DNA from: Bacteroidota bacterium
GTDB taxonomy: Bacteria > Bacteroidota > Bacteroidia > B-17B0 > Aurantibacillaceae
DNA length: 10,907 nucleotides
Direction: 5' to 3'
NCBI GenBank assembly: GCA_025360565.1
Contig: JANYBY010000417.1
Coordinates: 1 to 10,907, forward strand
This document shows, one piece after another, positions 1-5,836 of the stretch (position 1 is the stretch's first letter; the number at the start of each line of letters is the position of its first letter). A program made the position numbers and the translations under genes. The notes under the pieces were generated by a model, which saw only the letters and a list, made by a program, of their open reading frames with translations, was not told the origin of the DNA and ran no database searches.

Positions 1-1370
1 GTTAAGGCGTAAATTCCGGTAGTGTCAACCGTATGTAAAATTTCGGCGAAACGGTTTTCAGGGTAAACATAAAGTGAAAGCACCGGACCAAATAATTCTT
101 CGCACATAGTAATGTACTTCGGGTTTTTTACTTTTAAAATGGTAGGTTCAATAAAATATCCTTTGCTCTTATCTGATTTTCCTCCTGCAACAATTTCAAC
201 ACTTTTATCTTTTTTTGCATTTTTAATGTAACCCGTGAGTTTATCAAAACTTTTTTCATCAATTACAGCGTTAATAAAATTGGTAAAATCTTCGGTAGGC
301 CCCATTTTCATTGACTTTAAGTCGGCCTGCAAATTACTTTTTACTTCTGCCCACAAATTACTTGGAACATAAGCGCGAGAAGCTGCTGAACATTTTTGTC
401 CTTGATATTCAAAAGCCCCTCTGGAAATAGCCACAGACAATACTTTGGCCTCGGCCGACTTGTGCGCCATAATAAAATCTTTTCCGCCGGTTTCGCCAAC
501 AATTTTAGGGTACGATTTATATTTATGAATATTATTTCCAATTGTTTGCCAAATATTTTGAAACACTTCGGTTGAACCCGTAAAATGGATTCCTGCAAAA
601 TCTCTATGATTAAAAATAACTTCCGCCGCATCGGGTCCGCTTGGGTAAATTAAATTAATAACACCATCGGGCACACCCGCTTTTTGAAAAATTTCCATTA
701 ATACATTTGCGCTGTAAACCTGCGTATTACTGGGTTTCCAAACAACCACATTGCCCATCATGGCGCAACTGGTAGGTAAATTTCCGGCAATAGCCGTAAA
801 ATTAAACGGGGTTAAAGCGTAAACAAATCCTTCCAAAGGTCGCCACTCAAGCCTGTTCCAAACTCCGGGAGAAGAAATGGGTTGCTCGGCGTAAATTTCT
901 GTCATGTATTGTACATTGAACCGCAAAAAATCAATTATTTCGCAAGCACTATCGATCTCAGCCTGAAAAGCATTTTTACTTTGGCCTAACATTGTTGCAG
1001 CGTTTAATTTAGCGCGGTATGGGCCGGCGATCAAATCGGCAGCTTTTAAAAAAATACTAGCGCGGTGCTCCCAGCTTAAATTAACCCATTTTTCGCGAGC
1101 CGCCAAAGCAGCCGTAATAGCTTGCTCCACGTGGTTTTTACCGGTTTTATTAAAATGCCCCAGCGTGTGTTTGTGATCATGCGGCGGTGCAATGCGCACC
1201 TTGGTTTCGCTTCGCACTTCTTTACCGCCAATATACATGGGTATATCAATTTCTTTACTGCGCAATTCTTTTAGCATTGCTTGTAATTCCTTACGTTCAG
1301 CGCTTCCTGAAGCATATTGTTTTATGGGTTCGTTAACCGCAACGGGTACTCTAAAAATTCCTTTTGGCAT
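1..1370 (-). CDS. Delta-1-pyrroline-5-carboxylate dehydrogenase (L-glutamate gamma-semialdehyde dehydrogenase), 3'-truncated by window edge
   Basis: This cytosolic NAD+-dependent aldehyde dehydrogenase oxidises glutamate semialdehyde/P5C to glutamate, the last step of proline and ornithine catabolism. About 456 codons are visible from the ATG at 1370-1368. The family is usually about 540 residues, so roughly 85 C-terminal residues lie beyond base 1. The N-terminus (MPKGIFRVPVAVNEP) and the segment with MYIGGKEVR are typical of the stand-alone P5CDH group rather than of bifunctional PutA. Visible motifs are the nucleotide-loop GSTEVF near residues 265-270, the general-base glutamate E293 in GETGGKDF, and the catalytic cysteine C327 in YQGQKCSAA. 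The Glu-Cys spacing of 34 is normal for aldehyde dehydrogenases. No Shine-Dalgarno site precedes the start, and a GC-rich repeat-like element lies about 50 bases upstream. The reading frame is open to the window edge with no frameshift. The family assignment is firm; substrate is inferred from family. Confidence 0.95.
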   Translation of the reverse strand, partial: MPKGIFRVPVAVNEPIKQYASGSAERKELQAMLKELRSKEIDIPMYIGGKEVRSETKVRIAPPHDHKHTLGHFNKTGKNHVEQAITAALAAREKWVNLSWEHRASIFLKAADLIAGPYRAKLNAATMLGQSKNAFQAEIDSACEIIDFLRFNVQYMTEIYAEQPISSPGVWNRLEWRPLEGFVYALTPFNFTAIAGNLPTSCAMMGNVVVWKPSNTQVYSANVLMEIFQKAGVPDGVINLIYPSGPDAAEVIFNHRDFAGIHFTGSTEVFQNIWQTIGNNIHKYKSYPKIVGETGGKDFIMAHKSAEAKVLSVAISRGAFEYQGQKCSAASRAYVPSNLWAEVKSNLQADLKSMKMGPTEDFTNFINAVIDEKSFDKLTGYIKNAKKDKSVEIVAGGKSDKSKGYFIEPTILKVKNPKYITMCEELFGPVLSLYVYPENRFAEILHTVDTTGIYAL

Positions 1371-1419
1371 GGCTTGTAGTTTATAGTTTATATTTTTTAA
1401 CTGTTAGCTTTAATTTTTT

Positions 1420-1530
1420 GGGCGGCTGCCGGGCTTTTCCGGGCTCCGCTTCGCTTCGGCATCCTCCCTCAAGTTTCGTTCCTCACTTGCGGTGCGGGTG
1501 CTAAACCCTTCAAATCCCTGCCGCGGCACC
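1420..1530. repeat. GC-rich intergenic element, probable dispersed repeat
   Basis: This block of about 110 bases is much richer in G+C than the surrounding A+T-rich DNA and has no coding support. It contains CCGGGCT twice ten bases apart (1429-1435 and 1439-1445) and the tail CTTCAAATCCCTGCCGCGGC. Its ends are partly complementary (GCGGC near the left, GCCGC near the right). From memory, many Bacteroidota genomes carry intergenic elements of this form (GGGCTTTCCG at one end, a variant of CTTCAATCCCT near the other). That resemblance is recall, not a search. It sits in the 5' region of the P5CDH gene. Confidence 0.5.
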
Positions 1531-1540
1531 ATCGTTTGGC

Positions 1541-1558
1541 ATTTCTATATTTAGAAAT
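1541..1558. promoter_or_regulatory. Perfect 7-bp AT-rich hairpin
   Basis: ATTTCTA (1541-1547) and TAGAAAT (1552-1558) are perfect inverted repeats around a 4-base loop. They sit directly beside the GC-rich element, between the divergent genes. It could be an operator half-site pair or a remnant of the repeat's flank. The stem is too AT-rich to be a convincing terminator. Its function is unknown. Confidence 0.25.
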
Positions 1559-1636
1559 TAATTTTCTTTTAATTATTAAACAAATTTCAGAAACCGATCA
1601 CTAACTGTATTTAGTTAAGTTAGCGACTTTTTTCAG

Positions 1637-1649
1637 GTATCAAAGATAC
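1637..1649. promoter_or_regulatory. Small perfect palindrome GTATC-AAA-GATAC
   Basis: Two 5-base arms are separated by AAA, giving a compact dyad of the size bound by dimeric regulators. It lies about 120 bases upstream of the RND exporter, in the divergent promoter region. An operator role is possible but is inferred only from symmetry and position; such short dyads also occur by chance in A+T-rich DNA. Confidence 0.2.
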
Positions 1650-1771
1650 TATCTTTTATAAATGAAAAGAAGCCAAAAGCCCTTTATTATGGTTTTTTAT
1701 AGCCTGTTTTGTTGCTACCTTAGTGCCAAATAAAAAATCAAAGAACATATAATTCTTTCATCCTCGTTTTT

Positions 1772-4027
1772 GTGGTTTTGTTCTCGCTTTTATGCGTTTA
1801 CAAACTACAGGATCTGAGATTTGATTACGATTTTGAGGCTTTTTTTCCGAACGAGGATCACGAGCTTGAATTATATAATAAATACCGCAAAACTTTTGAG
1901 TACGATAACGAATTTGCCCTCGTTGCTGTTGAAAATAACAGCGGCATTTTTAATAAAGCCTTTTTAAATAGGGTAGATAGCTTAACCAAAGTTTTAAGCG
2001 AATTAAAATACATTGTTCGGGTAACCTCGCCTACCAATTTAAAAATGCTTTCGCTCGGCGGGCTTGTGCCCATGCAAACACGGGCATTGCATTTTGAAGA
2101 TGAAACGCTTTATAAAGAGGATAGCATAAAGATCTACCAATCGCCGCACTTGGTAGGTTCCTTTTTTCCGCTCAATGCAAAATCGGTCACCATTTATTTA
2201 AAAACACAAGATCTATTAAAGAAAAAAGAGTGCGATACCCTTGCGCGAAGTATTGAAAGAGCCATTTTTAAATTTAAGTTTGATAAGGCACATTACGTTG
2301 GCCGTATTTTTGCGCAGGATGTATATTTAAAAAATATTCAACACGAATTCGGTATTTTTTTATTACTCTCATTTATACTTGTAATAATTTTTTTATGGTT
2401 CAGTTTCAAAAGTATTTATGGCATCATTGTGCCTATGAGTATTGTGCTGATCTCTATTTTATGGACCTTAGGTGTAATGAGCCTGTTAAAAAAGCCGATC
2501 GACCTGATGACAGTGATGCTGCCAACGATGATATTTATTGCCGGCATGAGCGATGTGGTACATTTTTTTTCAAAGTATTTTGAAGAGTTGTCAAAGGGAA
2601 CAGAACGCGAAAAAATTTATCCCTTAATTTTAAAGGAAGTAGGTTTCCCTACATTTTTAACGCTTGTTACAACTGTTGTCGGATTTTTATCGCTGCTCTT
2701 TTCAAGCATTAAGCCGGTAAAAGAATTTGGGGTTTACACTTCGGTAGGTGTAATTATAGCTTTTATTTTAAGTTATACCCTGCTTCCGGCGTTGCTGTAT
2801 TTTTTTACACCAAAAAAATTAGTTACCCTGCACAGCAGCAATAATCGCACTTACGCCATAATGCGTAAAGGTTTGTTTTGGATCTTCCGGCACCAAAAAA
2901 CAATTTTAGTGATCACCGCGGTTGTTTTGATTTTTTCGGTAATAGGCATTTTTAAAGTAAGAGTAAATAATATTTTATTGGAGGATCTGAGCGATCGCGT
3001 GCAGATCAAACGCGATTTTAATTTTTTTGATGAAAACTACAGCGGCGTAAGGCCATTCGAAATGCAGATCACAGTAGTTAACAAAAATAAAAGTGTTTGG
3101 GATTACGATGTGTTGAAAGAATTAAATAAAGTAGATGAATTTGTAAAAAAAGAATATAATGTGGGCTTTTTATTATCACCTGCAAGTTTAATAAAAACAA
3201 TTTATCAAAATACCAATCAGGATTTTTTATTGAATTTTCCGGAGGAAGAAGATTTTGTTCCAATTGCCAAACAACTTAAAAGCAATAAAAAAAATCACGA
3301 TATAAAACGGATCATAGCACTGGATGGTGCAACAGCACGGGTAAGCGGGAAGATAAGAGACATGGGCAGTATTAAAGTTACAGAGCATAACAAGAACTTG
3401 CAAAAATTTATTGATGAGAATATTAATAAGCAACTGGTAAATTTTGAAATTACCGGCGCCGCTCATTTAATTGACCGTAATAACGAGTACATGGTAAATA
3501 ATATGACGCAGGGTTTTCTTTTCTCCCTCATCGTTATTGCCATTCTTACTTTTTTTCTTCACCGCAGCTGGCGCATGGTGTTGGTTTTTATTTTACCCAA
3601 TGTTATTCCGCTAATAATCATTGGCGGTATTATGGGTTTTATGGGCATAGAGCTAAAAGCCGCAACATCACTGGTGTTTAGCATAGCTTTTGGTATTGCT
3701 ACCGATGATACCATTCATTTTATTTCACGTTTAAAAATTGAATTAGGTTACGGTAAAAGTTTAATGTATGCCTTTAAACGCACGTATTTTGAAACGGGTA
3801 AACCAATTATTTTAACCACTTTTATTTTGCTGGGCGGTTTTATGAGTTTAATGGTAAGCGATTTTCAAAGTACTTTTTATTTTGGATTTTTAATTTGTAT
3901 TACCGTTATTATTGCCGTACTGGCAGATATATTTTTATTGCCGGTGTTGTTGTTTATGATTTACCGTAAAAAAGAAACAAGAGACAAGACTGAAGAGACG
4001 CAAGAAGGAGGCACGAGGCAGGACTGA
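1772..4027 (+). CDS. RND superfamily (MMPL-type) inner-membrane exporter
   Basis: The protein is an MMPL/COG1033-type member of the RND superfamily, presumably a proton-driven exporter of lipid-like or other hydrophobic substrates; the substrate is not visible. The layout is two similar halves: TM1, a periplasmic loop (to about 193), TM2-6 (about 194-342), TM7 (about 373-395), a second loop, then TM8-12 (about 577-730). TM4 carries GMSDVVHF (D261, H264) and the equivalent TM10 carries GIATDDTIHF (D645, D646, H649), the likely proton-relay positions. The GTG start at 1772 cuts into TM1. The frame is open back to a TAG at 1721, and the extra codons (KNQRTYNSFILVF) complete the helix, but that stretch has no ATG, GTG or TTG; only ATA at 1730 fits. 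The C-terminal residues after YRKK are charged and encoded by repeat DNA. No dedicated adaptor or outer-membrane partner gene is adjacent. Confidence 0.88.
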   Translation: MVLFSLLCVYKLQDLRFDYDFEAFFPNEDHELELYNKYRKTFEYDNEFALVAVENNSGIFNKAFLNRVDSLTKVLSELKYIVRVTSPTNLKMLSLGGLVPMQTRALHFEDETLYKEDSIKIYQSPHLVGSFFPLNAKSVTIYLKTQDLLKKKECDTLARSIERAIFKFKFDKAHYVGRIFAQDVYLKNIQHEFGIFLLLSFILVIIFLWFSFKSIYGIIVPMSIVLISILWTLGVMSLLKKPIDLMTVMLPTMIFIAGMSDVVHFFSKYFEELSKGTEREKIYPLILKEVGFPTFLTLVTTVVGFLSLLFSSIKPVKEFGVYTSVGVIIAFILSYTLLPALLYFFTPKKLVTLHSSNNRTYAIMRKGLFWIFRHQKTILVITAVVLIFSVIGIFKVRVNNILLEDLSDRVQIKRDFNFFDENYSGVRPFEMQITVVNKNKSVWDYDVLKELNKVDEFVKKEYNVGFLLSPASLIKTIYQNTNQDFLLNFPEEEDFVPIAKQLKSNKKNHDIKRIIALDGATARVSGKIRDMGSIKVTEHNKNLQKFIDENINKQLVNFEITGAAHLIDRNNEYMVNNMTQGFLFSLIVIAILTFFLHRSWRMVLVFILPNVIPLIIIGGIMGFMGIELKAATSLVFSIAFGIATDDTIHFISRLKIELGYGKSLMYAFKRTYFETGKPIILTTFILLGGFMSLMVSDFQSTFYFGFLICITVIIAVLADIFLLPVLLFMIYRKKETRDKTEETQEGGTRQD

Positions 4028-4061
4028 AGAGATGCAAGACCCAGATGTGTCAGGTCGAGCG
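4022..4061 (+). repeat. 40-base direct repeat, copy 1
   Basis: This unit matches the copy at 4170-4209 at 36 of 40 positions by direct comparison. Both end in GTGTCAGGTCGAGCG. After this copy comes a palindrome: CCTGCC (4066-4071) pairs with GGCAGG (4085-4090), with an inner GC-AAA-GC. The unit then closes with GTCGAGACC at 4093-4101. The first six bases overlap the RND stop region. Confidence 0.85.
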
Positions 4062-4169
4062 CTTGCCTGCCGAAGCAAAGCGAAGGCAGGGAGTCGAGAC
4101 CAAATTGAACGCTGATAACGCGGATGGTGAGTGAAACCTCGTCAGACGCAAAACGGAGACAGGAGGTAA

Positions 4170-4209
4170 GACTAAAGGGATGCAAGACCGAGAAGTGTCA
4201 GGTCGAGCG
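4170..4209 (+). repeat. 40-base direct repeat, copy 2
   Basis: This is the second copy of the unit at 4022-4061 (36/40 identical). It is followed by a different, shorter insert and then CGAGACC at 4229-4235. The two units therefore share outer ends but differ in their centres, which is typical of modular palindromic repeats. It ends about 45 bases before the flavoprotein start. Confidence 0.85.
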
Positions 4210-4253
4210 GTTCCATGAGTTATCGGGGCGAGACCATTGATTGAACAAAAAAC

Positions 4254-5477
4254 TTGAAACAAAAAACAAAAAATATTGTAGTTATTGGCGGCGGAGCTGC
4301 CGGGTTTTTCGCGGCAATTAATTTAGCCATGCGTAAACCGGAATATAATATCACTATTCTTGAAAAAACAACTAAGCTTTTATCCAAAGTAAAAGTTTCG
4401 GGTGGCGGAAGATGCAATGTAACCCATAATTGCACCGACAATTCTGAATTGATAAAAAACTATCCAAGAGGACATAAGGAACTGAGACAAGTATTTGCGC
4501 AATTTAATGTTGAGGATACCGTTGCTTGGTTCAAAAAACAAGGTATCGAATTAAAAACGGAAGAAGACGGACGAATGTTCCCGATTACGGATGACAGTCA
4601 AACCATTATTGATTGTTTTTTACGATTAGCAAAAGAGCTTCAAATAGAAATAAAAATGAAGTGCGAAGTGTTTGCCATAAAAAAATTTGGAGATACTTTT
4701 AAATTAAAAACTTCGCAGGAAGAACTTGAAGCCCATGCTATTATTTGCAGCACCGGCGGCCATAACAAAGCGGAGGCATACAACATCATTAAAAATTTAG
4801 GTCATTCTATTGTGGAACCTATTCCAAGTTTGTTCACCATTAATTTGCCGAATGAAAATATAAAAAAAGAACTTCAGGGTATAAGCGTACAACAAGCTCA
4901 GGTAAAAATTTCAGGAAGTAAATTACACTATTCGGGTCCTGTACTTATTACGCACTGGGGTTTAAGCGGTCCGGCTGTTTTAAAACTCTCGGCCTTTGCG
5001 GCGCACGAATTTTTTAACTCGAATTATAACTCCACCATTTTAGTTAATTGGATCTTTCCACTAACAATTTCGGAAGCTGAAACAGAATTAAAAAAAATAC
5101 AGAAAGAAAAACACAAAGCACTGCCCTACTCCACACCTTTATTTAATTTACCAAAACGTTTGTGGGAATTTTTATGTTCAAGCTCCGGCATTGATAACAC
5201 AAAACCCTGGGCCGAAATTAATAACAAACAATTAAACAAACTATGCGAAAATATTTGCAACAGCACATTTAAAATGGAAGGTAAAACTACTTTTAAAGAG
5301 GAGTTTGTAAGTTGTGGCGGTGTAAACTTAAAAGAAATTGATTTTAAAACCATGCAAAGCAAATTAGTACCCGGTTTATTTTTTTGCGGAGAGGTTTTAA
5401 ATATCGACGGAATTACCGGAGGATTTAATTTTCAAAACGCCTGGAGTACAGGCTGGATCTGCGCAAATTCGGTTTAA
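4254..5477 (+). CDS. BaiN/YhiN/HI0933-family FAD-dependent oxidoreductase (aminoacetone oxidase-like)
   Basis: This cytosolic flavoprotein belongs to the HI0933 (TIGR00275-type) family, whose members bind FAD and have been labelled NAD(P)/FAD-dependent oxidoreductase or aminoacetone oxidase. The physiological substrate is generally unsettled. The N-terminal Rossmann motif is GGGAAG at residues 12-17, preceded by the beta-strand NIVVI. The family signature VSGGGRCNVTH is at 48-58, and the C-terminal FAD-contact motif GEVLNIDGITGGFN starts at 379. The length of 407 residues is normal. The start is TTG at 4254, the only usual start codon between an in-frame TGA (4242-4244) and the Rossmann strand. 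No Shine-Dalgarno site is visible; the leader is A-rich. It lies 226 bases after the RND gene, separated by repeats, so co-transcription is possible but not shown. Confidence 0.92.
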   Translation: MKQKTKNIVVIGGGAAGFFAAINLAMRKPEYNITILEKTTKLLSKVKVSGGGRCNVTHNCTDNSELIKNYPRGHKELRQVFAQFNVEDTVAWFKKQGIELKTEEDGRMFPITDDSQTIIDCFLRLAKELQIEIKMKCEVFAIKKFGDTFKLKTSQEELEAHAIICSTGGHNKAEAYNIIKNLGHSIVEPIPSLFTINLPNENIKKELQGISVQQAQVKISGSKLHYSGPVLITHWGLSGPAVLKLSAFAAHEFFNSNYNSTILVNWIFPLTISEAETELKKIQKEKHKALPYSTPLFNLPKRLWEFLCSSSGIDNTKPWAEINNKQLNKLCENICNSTFKMEGKTTFKEEFVSCGGVNLKEIDFKTMQSKLVPGLFFCGEVLNIDGITGGFNFQNAWSTGWICANSV

Positions 5478-5553
5478 AATAAGTAATACCATTTCTTGAT
5501 TTAAAATAGACCAACAACAAAGTATGCCATATCTTTTAAATCTTAGAAATGTC

Positions 5554-5614
5554 TATACCGATCGAAATATATGTCTTAAAGCTTTTGGATTAAAATATAT
5601 TGAGCATCGGTATA
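5554..5614. repeat. 9-bp inverted repeat TATACCGAT / ATCGGTATA
   Basis: The arms at 5554-5562 and 5606-5614 are perfect reverse complements separated by 43 A+T-rich bases. The core ATACCGAT occurs a third time at 5731-5738, inside the gene relic. The spacing is long for one operator but could suit looping or an RNA stem. Its role is unknown. Confidence 0.35.
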
Positions 5615-5640
5615 ATTTCAGATAATTTAAAATTTGATAA

Positions 5641-5701
5641 AAATAAAAACCGCCCCGGTTAACCCTGAGTTTATCGAGGGTAACCAAGAGCGGTTCTATT
5701 T
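5641..5701 (+). terminator. Long imperfect hairpin, possible terminator after the flavoprotein gene
   Basis: The stem has three blocks: AAATA/TATTT (5641-5645 with 5697-5701), AACCGC/GCGGTT (5648-5653 with 5690-5695) and GGTTaACCCT/AGGGTAACC (5657-5666 with 5677-5685, one bulged A). That makes about 20 pairs around a 10-base loop. T-rich sequence follows (TTTCGCTTTTTA), but the T run is not immediately after the stem. It could stop transcription from the flavoprotein gene. The core CCCTGAGTTTATCGAGGG also resembles, from memory, a palindromic repeat common in Bacteroidota intergenic DNA, so it may be a repeat that serves as a terminator. Confidence 0.5.
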
Positions 5702-5727
5702 CGCTTTTTACAGGGTACCCTCTTAGC

Positions 5728-5822
5728 TAAATACCGATATTTTAATAAATGGAATATATTTTGTAAATTTAACTAACCTAAAAAGTATTAATAAAACAAA
5801 TAAGCTTGTAATTGTTAGATAG
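5728..5822 (+). pseudogene. Relic: C-terminal end of a lost type IX-secreted paralog
   Basis: Read in the frame ending at TAG 5820-5822, this stretch encodes NTDILINGIYFVNL and the following residues to KLVIVR, identical to the last 30 residues of the downstream gene's sorting domain. The frame is closed upstream by TAG at 5724-5726, and no ATG, GTG or TTG lies in frame inside it, so it cannot be translated alone. It is most simply the tail of an upstream family member whose body is gone. Its right end overlaps the start of the first intact paralog, exactly as that paralog overlaps the second. Confidence 0.85.
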
Positions 5823-5836
5823 ATATTTTAAAATAT
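5728..5836 (+). repeat. 109-base perfect direct repeat, copy 1
   Basis: Every base matches 7214-7322, an offset of 1486. The identity breaks at 5727/7213 on the left and 5837/7323 on the right. The copy carries the last 30 codons and stop of a paralog, then the TTG start and first codons of the first secreted-protein gene. Confidence 0.98.

Larger units (their letters stand above)
1371..1771. other. Divergent intergenic region between P5CDH and the RND exporter
   Basis: This gap of about 400 bases separates two divergently transcribed genes, so it must hold promoters for both. It contains a GC-rich repeat-like block (1420-1530), a perfect 7-bp hairpin (1541-1558) and a perfect 5-bp hairpin (1637-1649). 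The rest is A+T-rich. On the plus strand TACCTTAG at 1716-1723 loosely resembles the Bacteroidota -7 box (TAnnTTTG), but I see no clear matching TTTG at -33, so I do not call a promoter. No credible gene lies here. Confidence 0.6.
3981..4235. repeat. Mosaic of short intergenic repeats
   Basis: This GC-richer, purine-biased stretch covers the last codons of the RND gene and nearly all of the spacer before the flavoprotein gene. It contains two copies of a 40-base unit and a short earlier copy of its head (GACTGAAGAGACGCAAGA at 3988-4005). It also holds a palindromic CCTGCC/GGCAGG unit and a central ACGCTGATAACGCGGATG stretch. The latter resembles, from memory, another widespread short bacterial repeat type. 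The frames across it look non-coding. It replaces what should be the native promoter and 5' region of the flavoprotein gene. Confidence 0.75.
5478..5811. other. Intergenic region with hairpin, inverted repeats and a gene relic
   Basis: This 334-base gap holds, in order, a widely spaced 9-bp inverted repeat (5554-5614), a long imperfect hairpin (5641-5701) and a 10-base palindrome AGGGTACCCT (5712-5721). The tail fragment of a lost paralog of the downstream genes follows from 5728. A 33-codon ATG frame at 5524-5625 has no recognisable features and I do not call it. The promoter for the secreted-protein genes should lie here, but I see no clear TTTG/TAnnTTTG pair. Confidence 0.6.

Noticed and set aside
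341..631. 96-codon minus-strand frame
   Set aside because: It lies inside the P5CDH gene in a different frame of the same strand; the P5CDH frame carries the catalytic motifs there.
1662..1733. 23-codon ATG frame (MKRSQKPFIMVF...) just upstream of the RND gene, hydrophobic
   Set aside because: It is too short, has no ribosome-binding signal or recognised family, and is in a different frame. A one-base shift would join it to the exporter but would add an unexpected extra membrane segment.
3988..4209. Repeats considered as a CRISPR array
   Set aside because: Only two full units with unequal inner inserts, no regular spacers and no cas genes; modular intergenic repeats explain it better.
3961..4441. 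Minus-strand frames of about 70 codons across the repeat mosaic
   Set aside because: They arise because the GC-richer repeats lack stops by chance; they straddle two real genes and show no protein features.
5524..5625. 33-codon ATG frame in the gap before the paralogs
   Set aside because: No domain, signal peptide or composition suggests coding; it overlaps the 9-bp inverted repeat and is likely random.
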